Assembly (NCBI GenBank): GCA_964432155.1
Contig: CAYSMF010000031.1
Location: 1-10,229 of the forward strand
Direction of reading: 5' to 3'
DNA length: 10,229 nucleotides
From: UBA10438 sp964432155
GTDB taxonomy: Bacteria; Bacteroidota; Ignavibacteria; Kapaibacteriales; Kapaibacteriaceae
This document shows positions 1-6,626 of the stretch, in pieces. Positions within the stretch are counted from its first letter, which is position 1. Each line of letters starts with the position of its first letter. Both the position numbers and the translations under genes were made by a program. The notes under the pieces were generated by a model, which was not told where the DNA came from, made no database searches, and saw only the letters and a list, made by a program, of their open reading frames with translations.

Positions 1-5
1 CCCGC

Positions 6-278
6 ATGAGCGCCCCTTCCCAGCCACGCAGACGTGGAGTACGCTATGCAAGTGGTGTGGCAGTAGTGGTGCTGTTTCAATGTGCGCCACTGGCAATTCC
101 GTGGGTGTGGACGACTAACTGGTCTGCGTGGATACAGACAACGCTGTCTGCAGCGCTGGCACTAGGTATTCCTGAGATCGGTATCCTTCTCGGCATCGCC
201 CTCATCGGAAAGAGCGAAGTGCGCCGCATCTGGCGCGTGATCAAGGTGATGTGGTGGAAGGTTACGAGGTTTTCGTGA
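6..278 (+). CDS. Small two-helix membrane protein, possibly a transporter-suffix-domain-like protein
   Basis: This 90-residue protein has a basic N-terminus (PRRRG, residues 8-11) followed by two hydrophobic stretches, about residues 14-35 and 46-67. A basic, Trp-rich tail (about 70-88) is probably cytoplasmic. The layout of a hydrophobic helix, a short Trp-containing loop, then a second helix with an E-I-x-x-L-L-G-I-A-L-I-G-K pattern resembles the short 'transporter suffix domain' proteins found next to or fused to transporters. I recognise this only from the general pattern, so the function is unassigned. The ATG sits 5 bases from the window edge, so no ribosome binding site can be judged, and an upstream start or partner gene could lie outside. 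Its last 17 bases overlap the 3' end of the convergent DUF3817 gene. The competing minus-strand frames here lack recognisable protein features. Confidence 0.6.
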   Translation: MSAPSQPRRRGVRYASGVAVVVLFQCAPLAIPWVWTTNWSAWIQTTLSAALALGIPEIGILLGIALIGKSEVRRIWRVIKVMWWKVTRFS

Positions 279-519
279 CGCCAATTGGGCCCAGCGGCAG
301 GAAGGCGGCGAAGAGGGCCCATGCTGTGCGCTTCCATGACCACGACTCAGCGTTGGCACGGTGGATCACCATGAAGAAGTAGGCGATGACCAATGCGCCG
401 TGAATTGGTCCGAGGATCTTGACGCCACGGGGCTCATCGCCGAGGTACTTCAATGGTACCGCGACTGCGAGGAGCAACACGTAGGAGATTACTTCTGCGT
501 AGGCGATGATGGTAAACAT
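262..519 (-). CDS. DUF3817 family integral membrane protein
   Basis: This 85-residue protein matches what is known of DUF3817 membrane proteins in length and pattern. It has an A-E-x-I-S-Y-V-L-L-L start, an A-V-P-L-K-Y motif (about 19-25), a central G-P-I-H-G motif (about 37-41), and a C-terminal helix ending in L-P-L-G-P. Three hydrophobic segments are visible, about residues 3-24, 38-52 and 65-81, so it should sit in the inner membrane. The biochemical role of the family is unknown. The ATG at 519 is supported by an AAGGA motif six bases upstream on the minus strand. It lies 39 bp downstream of the outer-membrane receptor-like gene on the same strand, so shared transcription is possible, although a hairpin fills half the gap. 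Its 3' end overlaps the convergent small membrane protein gene by 17 bp. Confidence 0.85.
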   Translation of the reverse strand: MFTIIAYAEVISYVLLLAVAVPLKYLGDEPRGVKILGPIHGALVIAYFFMVIHRANAESWSWKRTAWALFAAFLPLGPIGVTKTS

Positions 520-536
520 TGGGGATCCTTGATTAT

Positions 537-556
537 GGCGACCACGTTGGGTCGCC
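537..556 (-). other. Intercistronic hairpin between receptor-like gene and DUF3817 gene
   Basis: A perfect 7-bp inverted repeat (GGCGACC / GGTCGCC) with a 6-base loop lies in the 39-bp gap between the receptor-like stop codon and the DUF3817 start. On the minus strand it is not followed by a run of T, so it is not a canonical intrinsic terminator. It could stabilise the upstream mRNA end, cause partial termination, or be an attenuation element. The repeat is seen directly; its role is inference. Confidence 0.5.
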
Positions 557-558
557 CG

Positions 559-3393
559 TTACCGTTGTCCGCCTGCACCGAAGGCTTTAAGATCGTAGCT
601 GATGGTGAAGAGGACGTATTGACGGAGCGCGTTGGTGCGTGTGTCTTCGATGGAGATGTCGTTGATGCTACGGTTGATCGCGTCGTTCTGATTGAGGATG
701 TCGTAGATCGACAGACGTACTTCGAATGCGCGTGTGTCTTCAGGGAAGCGATAGCCGATGCCGGCGTTCCATACAGTGAACATGCGATTGAAGTCGGTGC
801 CAAGTCCTTGGTACAGAGAGTTGGCGACGTCGGTGCTGCAGGCGAGTGGACCGAAGTTCCAGATCACGCGGGCTGTTGCGATGTGCGTGAAGTAGTTGTC
901 ATCAGCACTGCGCTGCAGCGTGTTGGCAACCCACGTGTACATACCGTTGTACGAGAGCGATACGTCGAGATCTTCGGAGTTGGATGAACCAATGAAGAAT
1001 CCAGCGGATCCTGTCGTTGAGTTTGCGTAGTTGATGTCGGAGTTGATCCGACCTGGTGTGCGCGAATACACGAGCGCACCGTTGAGGTTGAAGTTGGTAC
1101 CCAGGAGAGGGAAGCCGTGCGTGAAGAATGCGCGTGCATTCCACATGCCTTCGAAATTCTCATTGGTCGTGATCTGTGTACCCGGTCCAACAACCACATT
1201 ATCGCCAATCACCGTGTCGCGACGTGTGATGATGTTCGACGAACCGATATAGTTGGATGTGTAGCTCACGTTGAGCACGCCGAACATCGTCCGACCCATC
1301 ATCCAGTTGGAGTTCACAAGGCGTGCGTTGAACGAGTGCGAATACTCCTGCACAAGGTTGGGATTGCCCACACGCAACTGTACAGGGTTCGAGTTGTCGA
1401 CAACGTTCTGCAACTGCGAGATCGATGGTGCATTCGTGCTTGTGCGATAGAACATCCGAATGTTGCTCTGCTGCGAGAACTTGTGCTGAATCATCAACGT
1501 CGGCAGCACGTTCTGGAAGGTGCGCGATATGTTGTCGGTGCGCGGGAAGAGCTGATCGCCTGTGAGCAGCGCGTATTGGTAGTTGCCACCGAAGGTGACA
1601 ATGGTGTTCTCCATGCGCCAGCGGTAGAGCGCTCCTGCACGGTGCGTTTGATAGGTGTTCTCGAAGGTATTGCTCAGCAACGAATCAAGCGTGCTGTATG
1701 TCTTCGCAGTTGTGTCGAAGTCGTTCGTGACGCGACGTGATGTGTTGCGTGTGACGTTCGGCTCGTAGGAGAACTGAATCATGTCGCTCTCGCCCACAGG
1801 CTCTGTCCATGCAACCTGTCCGCCCAAACCAAGACTTGTCGAACCACCATCGGCTCGTTGATCGAGTCGGAAGGTGCTGTCGATGCCAGTATAGAAGGCA
1901 TTGGTAGCAAGCAGGTTGTTGCCATTCCAACGATTTGATCCGTCGACGTTGAGCGTGGCAGCAAATGTGCGACCTCGAGTTTCAAAGAGGCGACGGTACG
2001 TTGTGCCAACCGATGCCGTGTATCCGCCGTTGGTGCTACGATTGTCCGTCGTGGTGGTGTTCAGCGTGTCCAACGTGGTCGACGTGATGCCGTCGACGAT
2101 GCTGTTGGCGTTTGATGCTTGATACACAACACGCGGCGTGATGATCAACGCATTGGCTGAATCGATGAACGATTCGATGCGTGCGTTAACCCGGTGATTG
2201 CGGCTGATGGAGTTTGCGGTGTTGAGCTCGTTATAGCGCTGACTTGCAATCGATGGCGTGATGTACTGCCGATCGAGCTGCGTCTCACGCGCATTGTCGG
2301 CGTAGTTGAAGAAGTAGCTAGACGAAATGTTCGTGCGTCCAACGACGTCCGAGTAATTCAGGCCGAGTGCATTGGTGGTGCTGATGCCCCCTTGCTGACC
2401 CGAGAAGAAGTTCGAGAAGCTGCCGCCACCGCCACCACCAAAGCCGCCGCCACCCATGCGCGACATCGCCATGCTTCCGGCAGAGCCCGCAAAGCGCGAC
2501 ATCATTCGTCCCATCATACCGCCCCCACCAGTGGCACCGAGAATGTCCTGGAACGAGAAGTTCTGCTGGTTGACGTTGTTCGAGAGACCAAGCACCGAGA
2601 TGCGCTGCGCGTCGCGGAAGTCGTTTAGCGTTACACCGGCATTGTAGCGGTTGTCGAGACCATACCCACCGTAGGCACGACCGAACGATCCGCTGCGACG
2701 ATCCTTCTTCGTTGTAATGTTCATCGTCTTCTGCGTGTTACCGTCGTCGAACCCGCTGAACATCGATAGATCACTCCCACGGTCGAACACTTGCACGCGA
2801 TCAACCATGTCGGCCGGAAGGTTCTTGAGCGTTGCCGATGCGTCATCGCCGAAGAACTCACGTCCGTCAACGGTAACACGACGAAGCTCCTCGCCTTGTG
2901 CTTTGATGGTGCCGTTTTCTACCGTGATGCCCGGCATCTTCTTCACGAGGTCTTCTGCGCTCGCGTTGGGATTCGTCTTGTAGGCAGCAGCATTGTACTC
3001 AGTGGTGTCACCTTTGACCTCCACACGCACGGCCATTCCCTCGACGTTGACTTCGCGGTTCTTGACGGTATCACGTTGGAGCTTGAAGGTGCCAAGGTTT
3101 GTGCGCGACTCGCGCGCGAACACCGTTTGCTCGAGCTTCTTGTAGCCAACGTAAGTGATGGTCAGGCGGTACGGACCAGGCACAACGTCCTTGATCTTGA
3201 AGTCGCCGCTGCGCTCGGCGAACGCCCCCTTCACTGAGGTAGAGTCCTTGGCAGAGACGAGGCGCACCGTTGCGCCAACGAGCGGACTGTCGTCTGCTGC
3301 GTCGAATACAGAGCCACGGAGGGTGATGGGATCTTGCGCATACAGCGCAGTTGCGACCAGAAGGCCAGTGCAGAGCGTAATAAGTCGGATCAT
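559..3393 (-). CDS. TonB-dependent-receptor-like outer-membrane beta-barrel protein
   Basis: This 944-residue protein begins with a signal peptide (MIRLITLCTGLLVATALYAQ, likely cleaved near residue 20). A carboxypeptidase-regulatory-like beta-sandwich follows at about 23-105, with a G-S-V-F-D start, V-G-A-T-V-R-L, a G-D-F-K-I turn, G-P-Y-R-L and Y-V-G-Y. A plug-like region at about 129-210 contains an A-E-D-L-V-K-K-M-P-G-I helix and a V-D-G-R-E-F-F-G-D-D turn. The remainder is a long beta-barrel rich in N/S/T and aromatic alternation, as in the 'outer membrane beta-barrel family' (OMP_b-brl_3) of Bacteroidota. A Gly/Met-rich insert lies at about 289-331. No clear TonB box is visible, so active TonB coupling and the substrate are unknown. 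The start at 3393 was chosen over an in-frame start at 3495 because it gives a clean signal peptide, has an AGGGA motif five bases upstream, and avoids overlapping the divergent MarR gene. DUF3817 follows 39 bp downstream. Confidence 0.9.
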   Translation of the reverse strand: MIRLITLCTGLLVATALYAQDPITLRGSVFDAADDSPLVGATVRLVSAKDSTSVKGAFAERSGDFKIKDVVPGPYRLTITYVGYKKLEQTVFARESRTNLGTFKLQRDTVKNREVNVEGMAVRVEVKGDTTEYNAAAYKTNPNASAEDLVKKMPGITVENGTIKAQGEELRRVTVDGREFFGDDASATLKNLPADMVDRVQVFDRGSDLSMFSGFDDGNTQKTMNITTKKDRRSGSFGRAYGGYGLDNRYNAGVTLNDFRDAQRISVLGLSNNVNQQNFSFQDILGATGGGGMMGRMMSRFAGSAGSMAMSRMGGGGFGGGGGGSFSNFFSGQQGGISTTNALGLNYSDVVGRTNISSSYFFNYADNARETQLDRQYITPSIASQRYNELNTANSISRNHRVNARIESFIDSANALIITPRVVYQASNANSIVDGITSTTLDTLNTTTTDNRSTNGGYTASVGTTYRRLFETRGRTFAATLNVDGSNRWNGNNLLATNAFYTGIDSTFRLDQRADGGSTSLGLGGQVAWTEPVGESDMIQFSYEPNVTRNTSRRVTNDFDTTAKTYSTLDSLLSNTFENTYQTHRAGALYRWRMENTIVTFGGNYQYALLTGDQLFPRTDNISRTFQNVLPTLMIQHKFSQQSNIRMFYRTSTNAPSISQLQNVVDNSNPVQLRVGNPNLVQEYSHSFNARLVNSNWMMGRTMFGVLNVSYTSNYIGSSNIITRRDTVIGDNVVVGPGTQITTNENFEGMWNARAFFTHGFPLLGTNFNLNGALVYSRTPGRINSDINYANSTTGSAGFFIGSSNSEDLDVSLSYNGMYTWVANTLQRSADDNYFTHIATARVIWNFGPLACSTDVANSLYQGLGTDFNRMFTVWNAGIGYRFPEDTRAFEVRLSIYDILNQNDAINRSINDISIEDTRTNALRQYVLFTISYDLKAFGAGGQR

Positions 3394-3449
3394 AGAGGTC
3401 CCTATAACGTACAAATCTCCGAAAAGGTTTACACGTGGGGCTAAAAAAG

Positions 3450-3470
3450 CCATAGGTTTGTGGGCTATGG
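3450..3470. promoter_or_regulatory. Inverted repeat in the MarR/receptor divergent region, candidate MarR operator
   Basis: CCATAG and CTATGG flank a 9-base spacer, giving a 21-bp dyad whose right arm overlaps the ATG of the MarR gene. A second short dyad (GGCT-A5-AGCC, 3439-3451) adjoins it. MarR-family dimers usually bind pseudo-palindromes of about 16-20 bp near their own promoters, and this 73-bp divergent gap is the natural place for one. On the minus strand the dyad is followed by C and then six T, so it could alternatively form a weak terminator or attenuator in a long receptor leader. Binding is inference. Confidence 0.3.
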
Positions 3471-3886
3471 AGCCTACCGGACTGCTTCTTGCCATGACGG
3501 CATCGCGCTGGCATCGGGCCGTGGAACCTGTCCTGCAGGAACACGGTGTGTCGCTTGTGCATGTGCAGCTCCTCGAGGCCGTGGACTGTCTCTGTCGAAG
3601 GGGCGCTGCACCTCACCAAGCGGATGTCTCCCGGTACACGGGGATCGATGTCATGACGGTGTCGATCAACGTCCGGGCCCTCACCGAGCGAGAGCTGCTG
3701 GTCCGCCAACAGCGACCACATGATAGTCGACGCGTGTACGTCGAACTCGCCGAGGCTGGGGTGGCACTGCTGGCGAAGGTTCGGGATGGACTCCAGAACG
3801 CCGACGCTGTGGTGTTCCCAAACGATGAACGTCGCGCTACACTGCGACATGCACTGATGACTTGCGTGGAGGATACAACGACATGA
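3467..3886 (+). CDS. MarR-family transcriptional regulator
   Basis: This 139-residue protein fits the MarR/DUF24-sized winged-helix dimers. An N-terminal amphipathic helix (about 4-24) contains W-H-R-A-V-E-P-V-L. A helix with S-L-V-H-V-Q-L-L-E-A-V follows, then the helix-turn-helix with Q-A-D-V-S-R-Y-T-G-I-D-V-M-T-V-S (about 51-67). The wing carries the family's D-S-R-R signature (H-D-S-R-R-V-Y-V-E-L), followed by an A-E-A-G turn. Ligand unknown; Cys residues occur near 44, 46 and 134, but no N-terminal Cys of the OhrR type is seen. The ATG at 3467 is chosen because it begins just before the first MarR helix; a TTG at 3458 is an in-frame alternative. The gene is divergent from the outer-membrane receptor-like gene and overlaps nadE by 4 bp. 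It could therefore control either or both, as well as itself. Confidence 0.85.
   Translation: MEPTGLLLAMTASRWHRAVEPVLQEHGVSLVHVQLLEAVDCLCRRGAAPHQADVSRYTGIDVMTVSINVRALTERELLVRQQRPHDSRRVYVELAEAGVALLAKVRDGLQNADAVVFPNDERRATLRHALMTCVEDTTT
3868..3872 (+). promoter_or_regulatory. nadE: Shine-Dalgarno site deciding the nadE start
   Basis: GGAGG lies ten bases before the ATG at 3883 and inside the end of the MarR coding region. It supports initiation at 3883 rather than at the in-frame TTG at 3862, which lies upstream of this motif. The ATGA overlap with the MarR stop suggests that translation is also coupled. Confidence 0.6.
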
Positions 3887-5853
3887 ATGCCGCTCTGATC
3901 GCCGAACTTGGCTACCTCCGCGTTGCCGCTGCGGCTCCCCGCGTGCGTCCAGCCGATGTTGGCAACAATGTCGCAGAGATTCTCCGACATGCCACCGATG
4001 CCATTCACCGCAAAGCTGATATCGTGGTGTTCCCCGAGTTGTCTATCACGGGTTATACATGCGGCGATCTGTTCATGCAACCGTCGCTTCTGCAGGCAGC
4101 GATCGACGGACTTGCGACGATTTGTCGCGAAACAGCAGCACATGATCTGGTACTCATTGTCGGTCTTCCACTCTCAGTGAGTGGTCGGTTGTACAACGTG
4201 GCAGCAGTTGTGCATGGTGGGCGCGTACAAGCATGTATCCCGAAGACGCACCTTGCAGCAACACAAGAATTCTACGAAACGCGATGGTTTACGCGCGGCA
4301 CGGATGTGTACGACGACATGGTTCAGATCGGCGATGATGTTGTGCCGTTTGGAGCCGATATCCTCTGTGTTGATGATGCAGATCCAACGGTGACCTTTGG
4401 CGTTGAGATTTGTCAGGACCTGTGGTCTGTTGAACCACCATCAGGTCCACTCGCACGTGAAGGGGCAACGCTCATTGTGAACCTCTCCGCAAGCAATGAT
4501 CTGGTAGGGAAGGCATCGTACCGACGTGACTTGATTCGCATGCAGTCGGCGCGCACCTATACTGCATACGTGTACGCGTCGAGCGGACCCGGTGAGTCGA
4601 CAACTGATACGGTGTTTAGCGGACACTGCGTTGTGGCTGAGTGCGGTGATGTGATCGCCGAATCTCCAAGGTTGCAATTGCACGGCACATCCGTTACGGT
4701 CGACGTCGATCTCCAGCGATGTGCACGTGAGCGCATGGCTGCTGCCTCGTGGGCGATGGATCATCACGAAGGCACAATGCGCGTGGTGCACCTTGCCTTG
4801 CGCAGGTCTGTAAAGGACGATGTGCAACGTCGCATCGATCCGCATCCATTTGTCCCTCACGCGGCAGTAGAGCGCGAAGCGCGATGTGCCGAGATTCTCG
4901 AGCTTCAGGCAATGGGGCTCGCAGTGCGCGCACAGCGCTCGCATGCGAAGTCGCTTGTACTTGGGCTTTCTGGCGGACTCGACAGCACGCTGGCTGCGTT
5001 GGTATGCCGTCGTGCATGTGAGATCCTCGCACTGCCGTTGACAACGATGCACTGTGTGTCGCTTCCAGGATTTGGCACAACGCAGCGAACACGCAGCAAC
5101 GCGCAACAGCTTGCACATGTCCTCGGTGCACAGTTCCGCGAGATCGACATCACACCGAGTGTGATGCAGCACTTCGCCGATATCGGACACGACCCAGATA
5201 CGCATACCGTTGTGTACGAGAACGCTCAAGCTCGCATGCGCACAACGATCCTGATGGACATTGCCAACATGGAACACGGCATCGTGGTCGGCACGGGTGA
5301 TTTGTCCGAGATCGCACTCGGTTGGAGTACCTTCAACGCAGATCACATGTCGATGTACAATCCGAATGCAGGTGTGCCGAAGACGTTGGTGCGCGAGCTC
5401 ATTCGCAGCGAAGCCGACCGCCTTGAAGAGCTCCGTGCAGTGCTTGTTGATGTACTCGACACGCCGATTTCACCCGAGCTACTTCCGACAACGGCCGATG
5501 GTGTGCAGCACCAAAAAACAGAGGATGTCCTTGGTCCGTACGAGGTCCACGACTTCGTGCTGTACCACGCTATTCGTCGTCGCTGCACCGCAGAGCAAGT
5601 AGCTGTGCTTGCATTGCTTGCCTTCGGTGATACGTACCGCGACGCACAGATCATTCATTGGGTCGACACGTTTTATCGTCGATTCGTGGCATCGCAGTTC
5701 AAGCGATCAGCCATGCCCGACGGACCCAAGATTGGTTCCGTGAGTCTTTCGCCACGTGCCGATTGGCGCATGCCAAGTGATGCCGTAGACATACCGTGGC
5801 GTGAAGGTATTCGACGTGTTGCGGAGTTGGCAGGCGTGGCCATTCCTTCGTAG
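3883..5853 (+). CDS. nadE: Glutamine-dependent NAD+ synthetase
   Basis: This 656-residue two-domain enzyme makes NAD+ from nicotinate adenine dinucleotide, ATP and glutamine-derived ammonia (EC 6.3.5.1), the last step of NAD synthesis in the cytoplasm. The N-terminal nitrilase-type glutaminase domain (about 10-300) shows a complete triad: E52 in F-P-E-L-S-I-T-G-Y, K121 in I-P-K-T-H-L, and C177 in G-V-E-I-C-Q-D-L-W. Spacing and length match the large Mycobacterium-type enzymes (E52, K121, C176). The C-terminal synthetase domain has the ATP-binding P-loop S-G-G-L-D-S (363-368) and the conserved G-T-G-D-L-S-E-I-A-L-G-W block (470-481) followed by the H-M-S-M-Y-N-P-N segment. Both domains are intact, so it should use glutamine directly. 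It overlaps the MarR gene by 4 bp and is probably co-transcribed with it. Annotation is firm; the unusual point is the regulator coupling. Confidence 0.97.
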   Translation: MNAALIAELGYLRVAAAAPRVRPADVGNNVAEILRHATDAIHRKADIVVFPELSITGYTCGDLFMQPSLLQAAIDGLATICRETAAHDLVLIVGLPLSVSGRLYNVAAVVHGGRVQACIPKTHLAATQEFYETRWFTRGTDVYDDMVQIGDDVVPFGADILCVDDADPTVTFGVEICQDLWSVEPPSGPLAREGATLIVNLSASNDLVGKASYRRDLIRMQSARTYTAYVYASSGPGESTTDTVFSGHCVVAECGDVIAESPRLQLHGTSVTVDVDLQRCARERMAAASWAMDHHEGTMRVVHLALRRSVKDDVQRRIDPHPFVPHAAVEREARCAEILELQAMGLAVRAQRSHAKSLVLGLSGGLDSTLAALVCRRACEILALPLTTMHCVSLPGFGTTQRTRSNAQQLAHVLGAQFREIDITPSVMQHFADIGHDPDTHTVVYENAQARMRTTILMDIANMEHGIVVGTGDLSEIALGWSTFNADHMSMYNPNAGVPKTLVRELIRSEADRLEELRAVLVDVLDTPISPELLPTTADGVQHQKTEDVLGPYEVHDFVLYHAIRRRCTAEQVAVLALLAFGDTYRDAQIIHWVDTFYRRFVASQFKRSAMPDGPKIGSVSLSPRADWRMPSDAVDIPWREGIRRVAELAGVAIPS

Positions 5854-5877
5854 TTTCGCAGCTGTAACAGGGTCAAT

Positions 5878-5916
5878 CGCGCACATGCGCATGTACCGCG
5901 TCTGAGGGTGGCAGAC
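5878..5916. promoter_or_regulatory. Palindrome and inverted repeat in the nadE / response-regulator gap
   Basis: The 82-bp gap contains a perfect 12-bp palindrome (ACATGCGCATGT, 5883-5894), framed by CGCG at 5878-5881 and 5897-5900. Next comes a 5-bp inverted repeat, GTCTG-N7-CAGAC, at 5900-5916. The first could fold into an interrupted stem at the nadE mRNA end, but no T-run follows, so it is not a standard terminator. Both are also plausible dimer-binding sites in front of the response regulator. Role uncertain. Confidence 0.35.
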
Positions 5917-5935
5917 AGCGAAGGAGAAGTCCGTC

Positions 5936-6601
5936 GTGCAACAGTCAACCACCGTCGTCATTGCTGACGACCATGAGATATCCCGTATCGGCATCCGCCG
6001 ACTCCTCGGCACATCATCCGACATTACCGTTGTCGGCGAGGCCATCGATGGATTTGAAGCGCTCGAGATGGCACGCTCCAAGCAGCCTGATGTGATGCTG
6101 CTCGACGTTCGTATGCCGAACCTTTCGGGGATCGACGTAGCGCAGCGTTTGAAGACTGAGATGCCGGGGATGCATGTAATCATGCTCAGTGCTGCTGAAG
6201 ATCAGATGCTTGTCGAACAAGCATTGTATGCTGGTGCTGACGGCTACCTCTCGAAGGATGTGACCTCGGTTGAACTCGTTGCCGCCGTTAACGACGTCAC
6301 CAAGAGTGAGCGCGTGTTCAGTCCGGCCATTCGGGAGATGATTCAACAGCGTCCCGATCAGCCTGCGCGGAAGAAGCCAAAGGTGCCGCTCACTCGCCGC
6401 GAAGAAGAGGTGATCTCGCTTGTTGCAAAGGGGCTCACAAGCCACGACATCGGTAAGCGCTTGAATATCTCGCCCCGTACCGTCGAGACGCATCGCGCAA
6501 GGATCATGACCAAGATCGGTGTGAACAACGCTGCCGGTCTGGTACGCTACGCTCTCATGTATGCGACGTATTTTGGTGTCGGCACGAACGAGTCGCGGTG
6601 A
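5936..6601 (+). CDS. NarL/FixJ-family response regulator (REC-LuxR HTH)
   Basis: This 221-residue DNA-binding response regulator has a receiver domain at about 6-122. It shows the acidic pair D11-D12, the phospho-acceptor D57 in V-M-L-L-D-V-R-M-P, the switch S85 and the conserved K107 in Y-L-S-K-D. A linker of about 25 residues rich in basic and Pro residues leads to a LuxR-type helix-turn-helix (about 151-212). The start of that domain (L-T-R-R-E-E-E-V) and the recognition region (I-S-P-R-T-V-E-T-H-R-A-R-I-M-T-K-I-G-V) are clear. All phosphorylation residues are present, so it should be a functional regulator. No sensor kinase lies in the window. Translation starts at GTG 5936, supported by AAGGAG nine bases upstream; there is no in-frame ATG before the first receiver strand. 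The DUF58 gene follows after 25 bp. Target genes are unknown; upstream dyads could be autoregulatory sites. Confidence 0.93.
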   Translation: MQQSTTVVIADDHEISRIGIRRLLGTSSDITVVGEAIDGFEALEMARSKQPDVMLLDVRMPNLSGIDVAQRLKTEMPGMHVIMLSAAEDQMLVEQALYAGADGYLSKDVTSVELVAAVNDVTKSERVFSPAIREMIQQRPDQPARKKPKVPLTRREEEVISLVAKGLTSHDIGKRLNISPRTVETHRARIMTKIGVNNAAGLVRYALMYATYFGVGTNESR

Positions 6602-6602
6602 T

Positions 6603-6621
6603 CGTCCGTAGCCAACGGACG
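6603..6621 (+). promoter_or_regulatory. Hairpin immediately before the DUF58 start codon
   Basis: CGTCCGT and ACGGACG form a perfect 7-bp stem with a 5-base loop (AGCCA). It fills 19 of the 25 bases between the response-regulator stop and the DUF58 ATG and ends five bases before that ATG. The only Shine-Dalgarno-like bases (GGA, 6617-6619) lie in the 3' arm, so folding could restrict DUF58 translation. There is no following T-run, which argues against a terminator. Function is inference. Confidence 0.45.
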
Positions 6622-6626
6622 TCACT

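Noticed and set aside
361..987. 208-residue plus-strand open frame
   Set aside because: It lies antisense to the DUF3817 and receptor-like genes, whose protein features are clear, and shows no recognisable domain.
1117..1740. 207-residue plus-strand open frame
   Set aside because: It is antisense to the barrel-encoding region; composition is that of a shadow frame with no motifs.
3155..3466. N-terminal extension of the MarR frame
   Set aside because: The extra 104 residues are antisense to the receptor signal peptide and N-terminal domain and do not resemble any part of a MarR protein.
3394..3466. Bacteroidota-type promoter (TTG and TAnnTTTG elements)
   Set aside because: Only partial matches such as TAAACCTTTT on the minus strand were seen, with no correctly spaced partner element, so I do not call a promoter.
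3394..3495. N-terminal extension of the receptor-like gene up to 3495
   Set aside because: The extension would place 34 residues before a clear signal peptide and would overlap the divergent MarR gene.
3071..3850. 259-residue minus-strand open frame across the MarR gene
   Set aside because: It overlaps both the MarR gene and the receptor N-terminus in a different frame, and its His/Arg/Cys-rich composition is typical of a shadow frame.
3862..3882. TTG start for nadE seven codons upstream
   Set aside because: The ATG at 3883 has a GGAGG motif upstream and matches the N-terminus and catalytic numbering of Mycobacterium-type NadE.
4441..5346. 301-residue minus-strand open frame
   Set aside because: It is antisense to the well-conserved nadE catalytic regions, and its Cys/His-rich sequence lacks any domain pattern.
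6014..6625. 203-residue minus-strand open frame
   Set aside because: It is antisense to the complete response regulator; no motifs.
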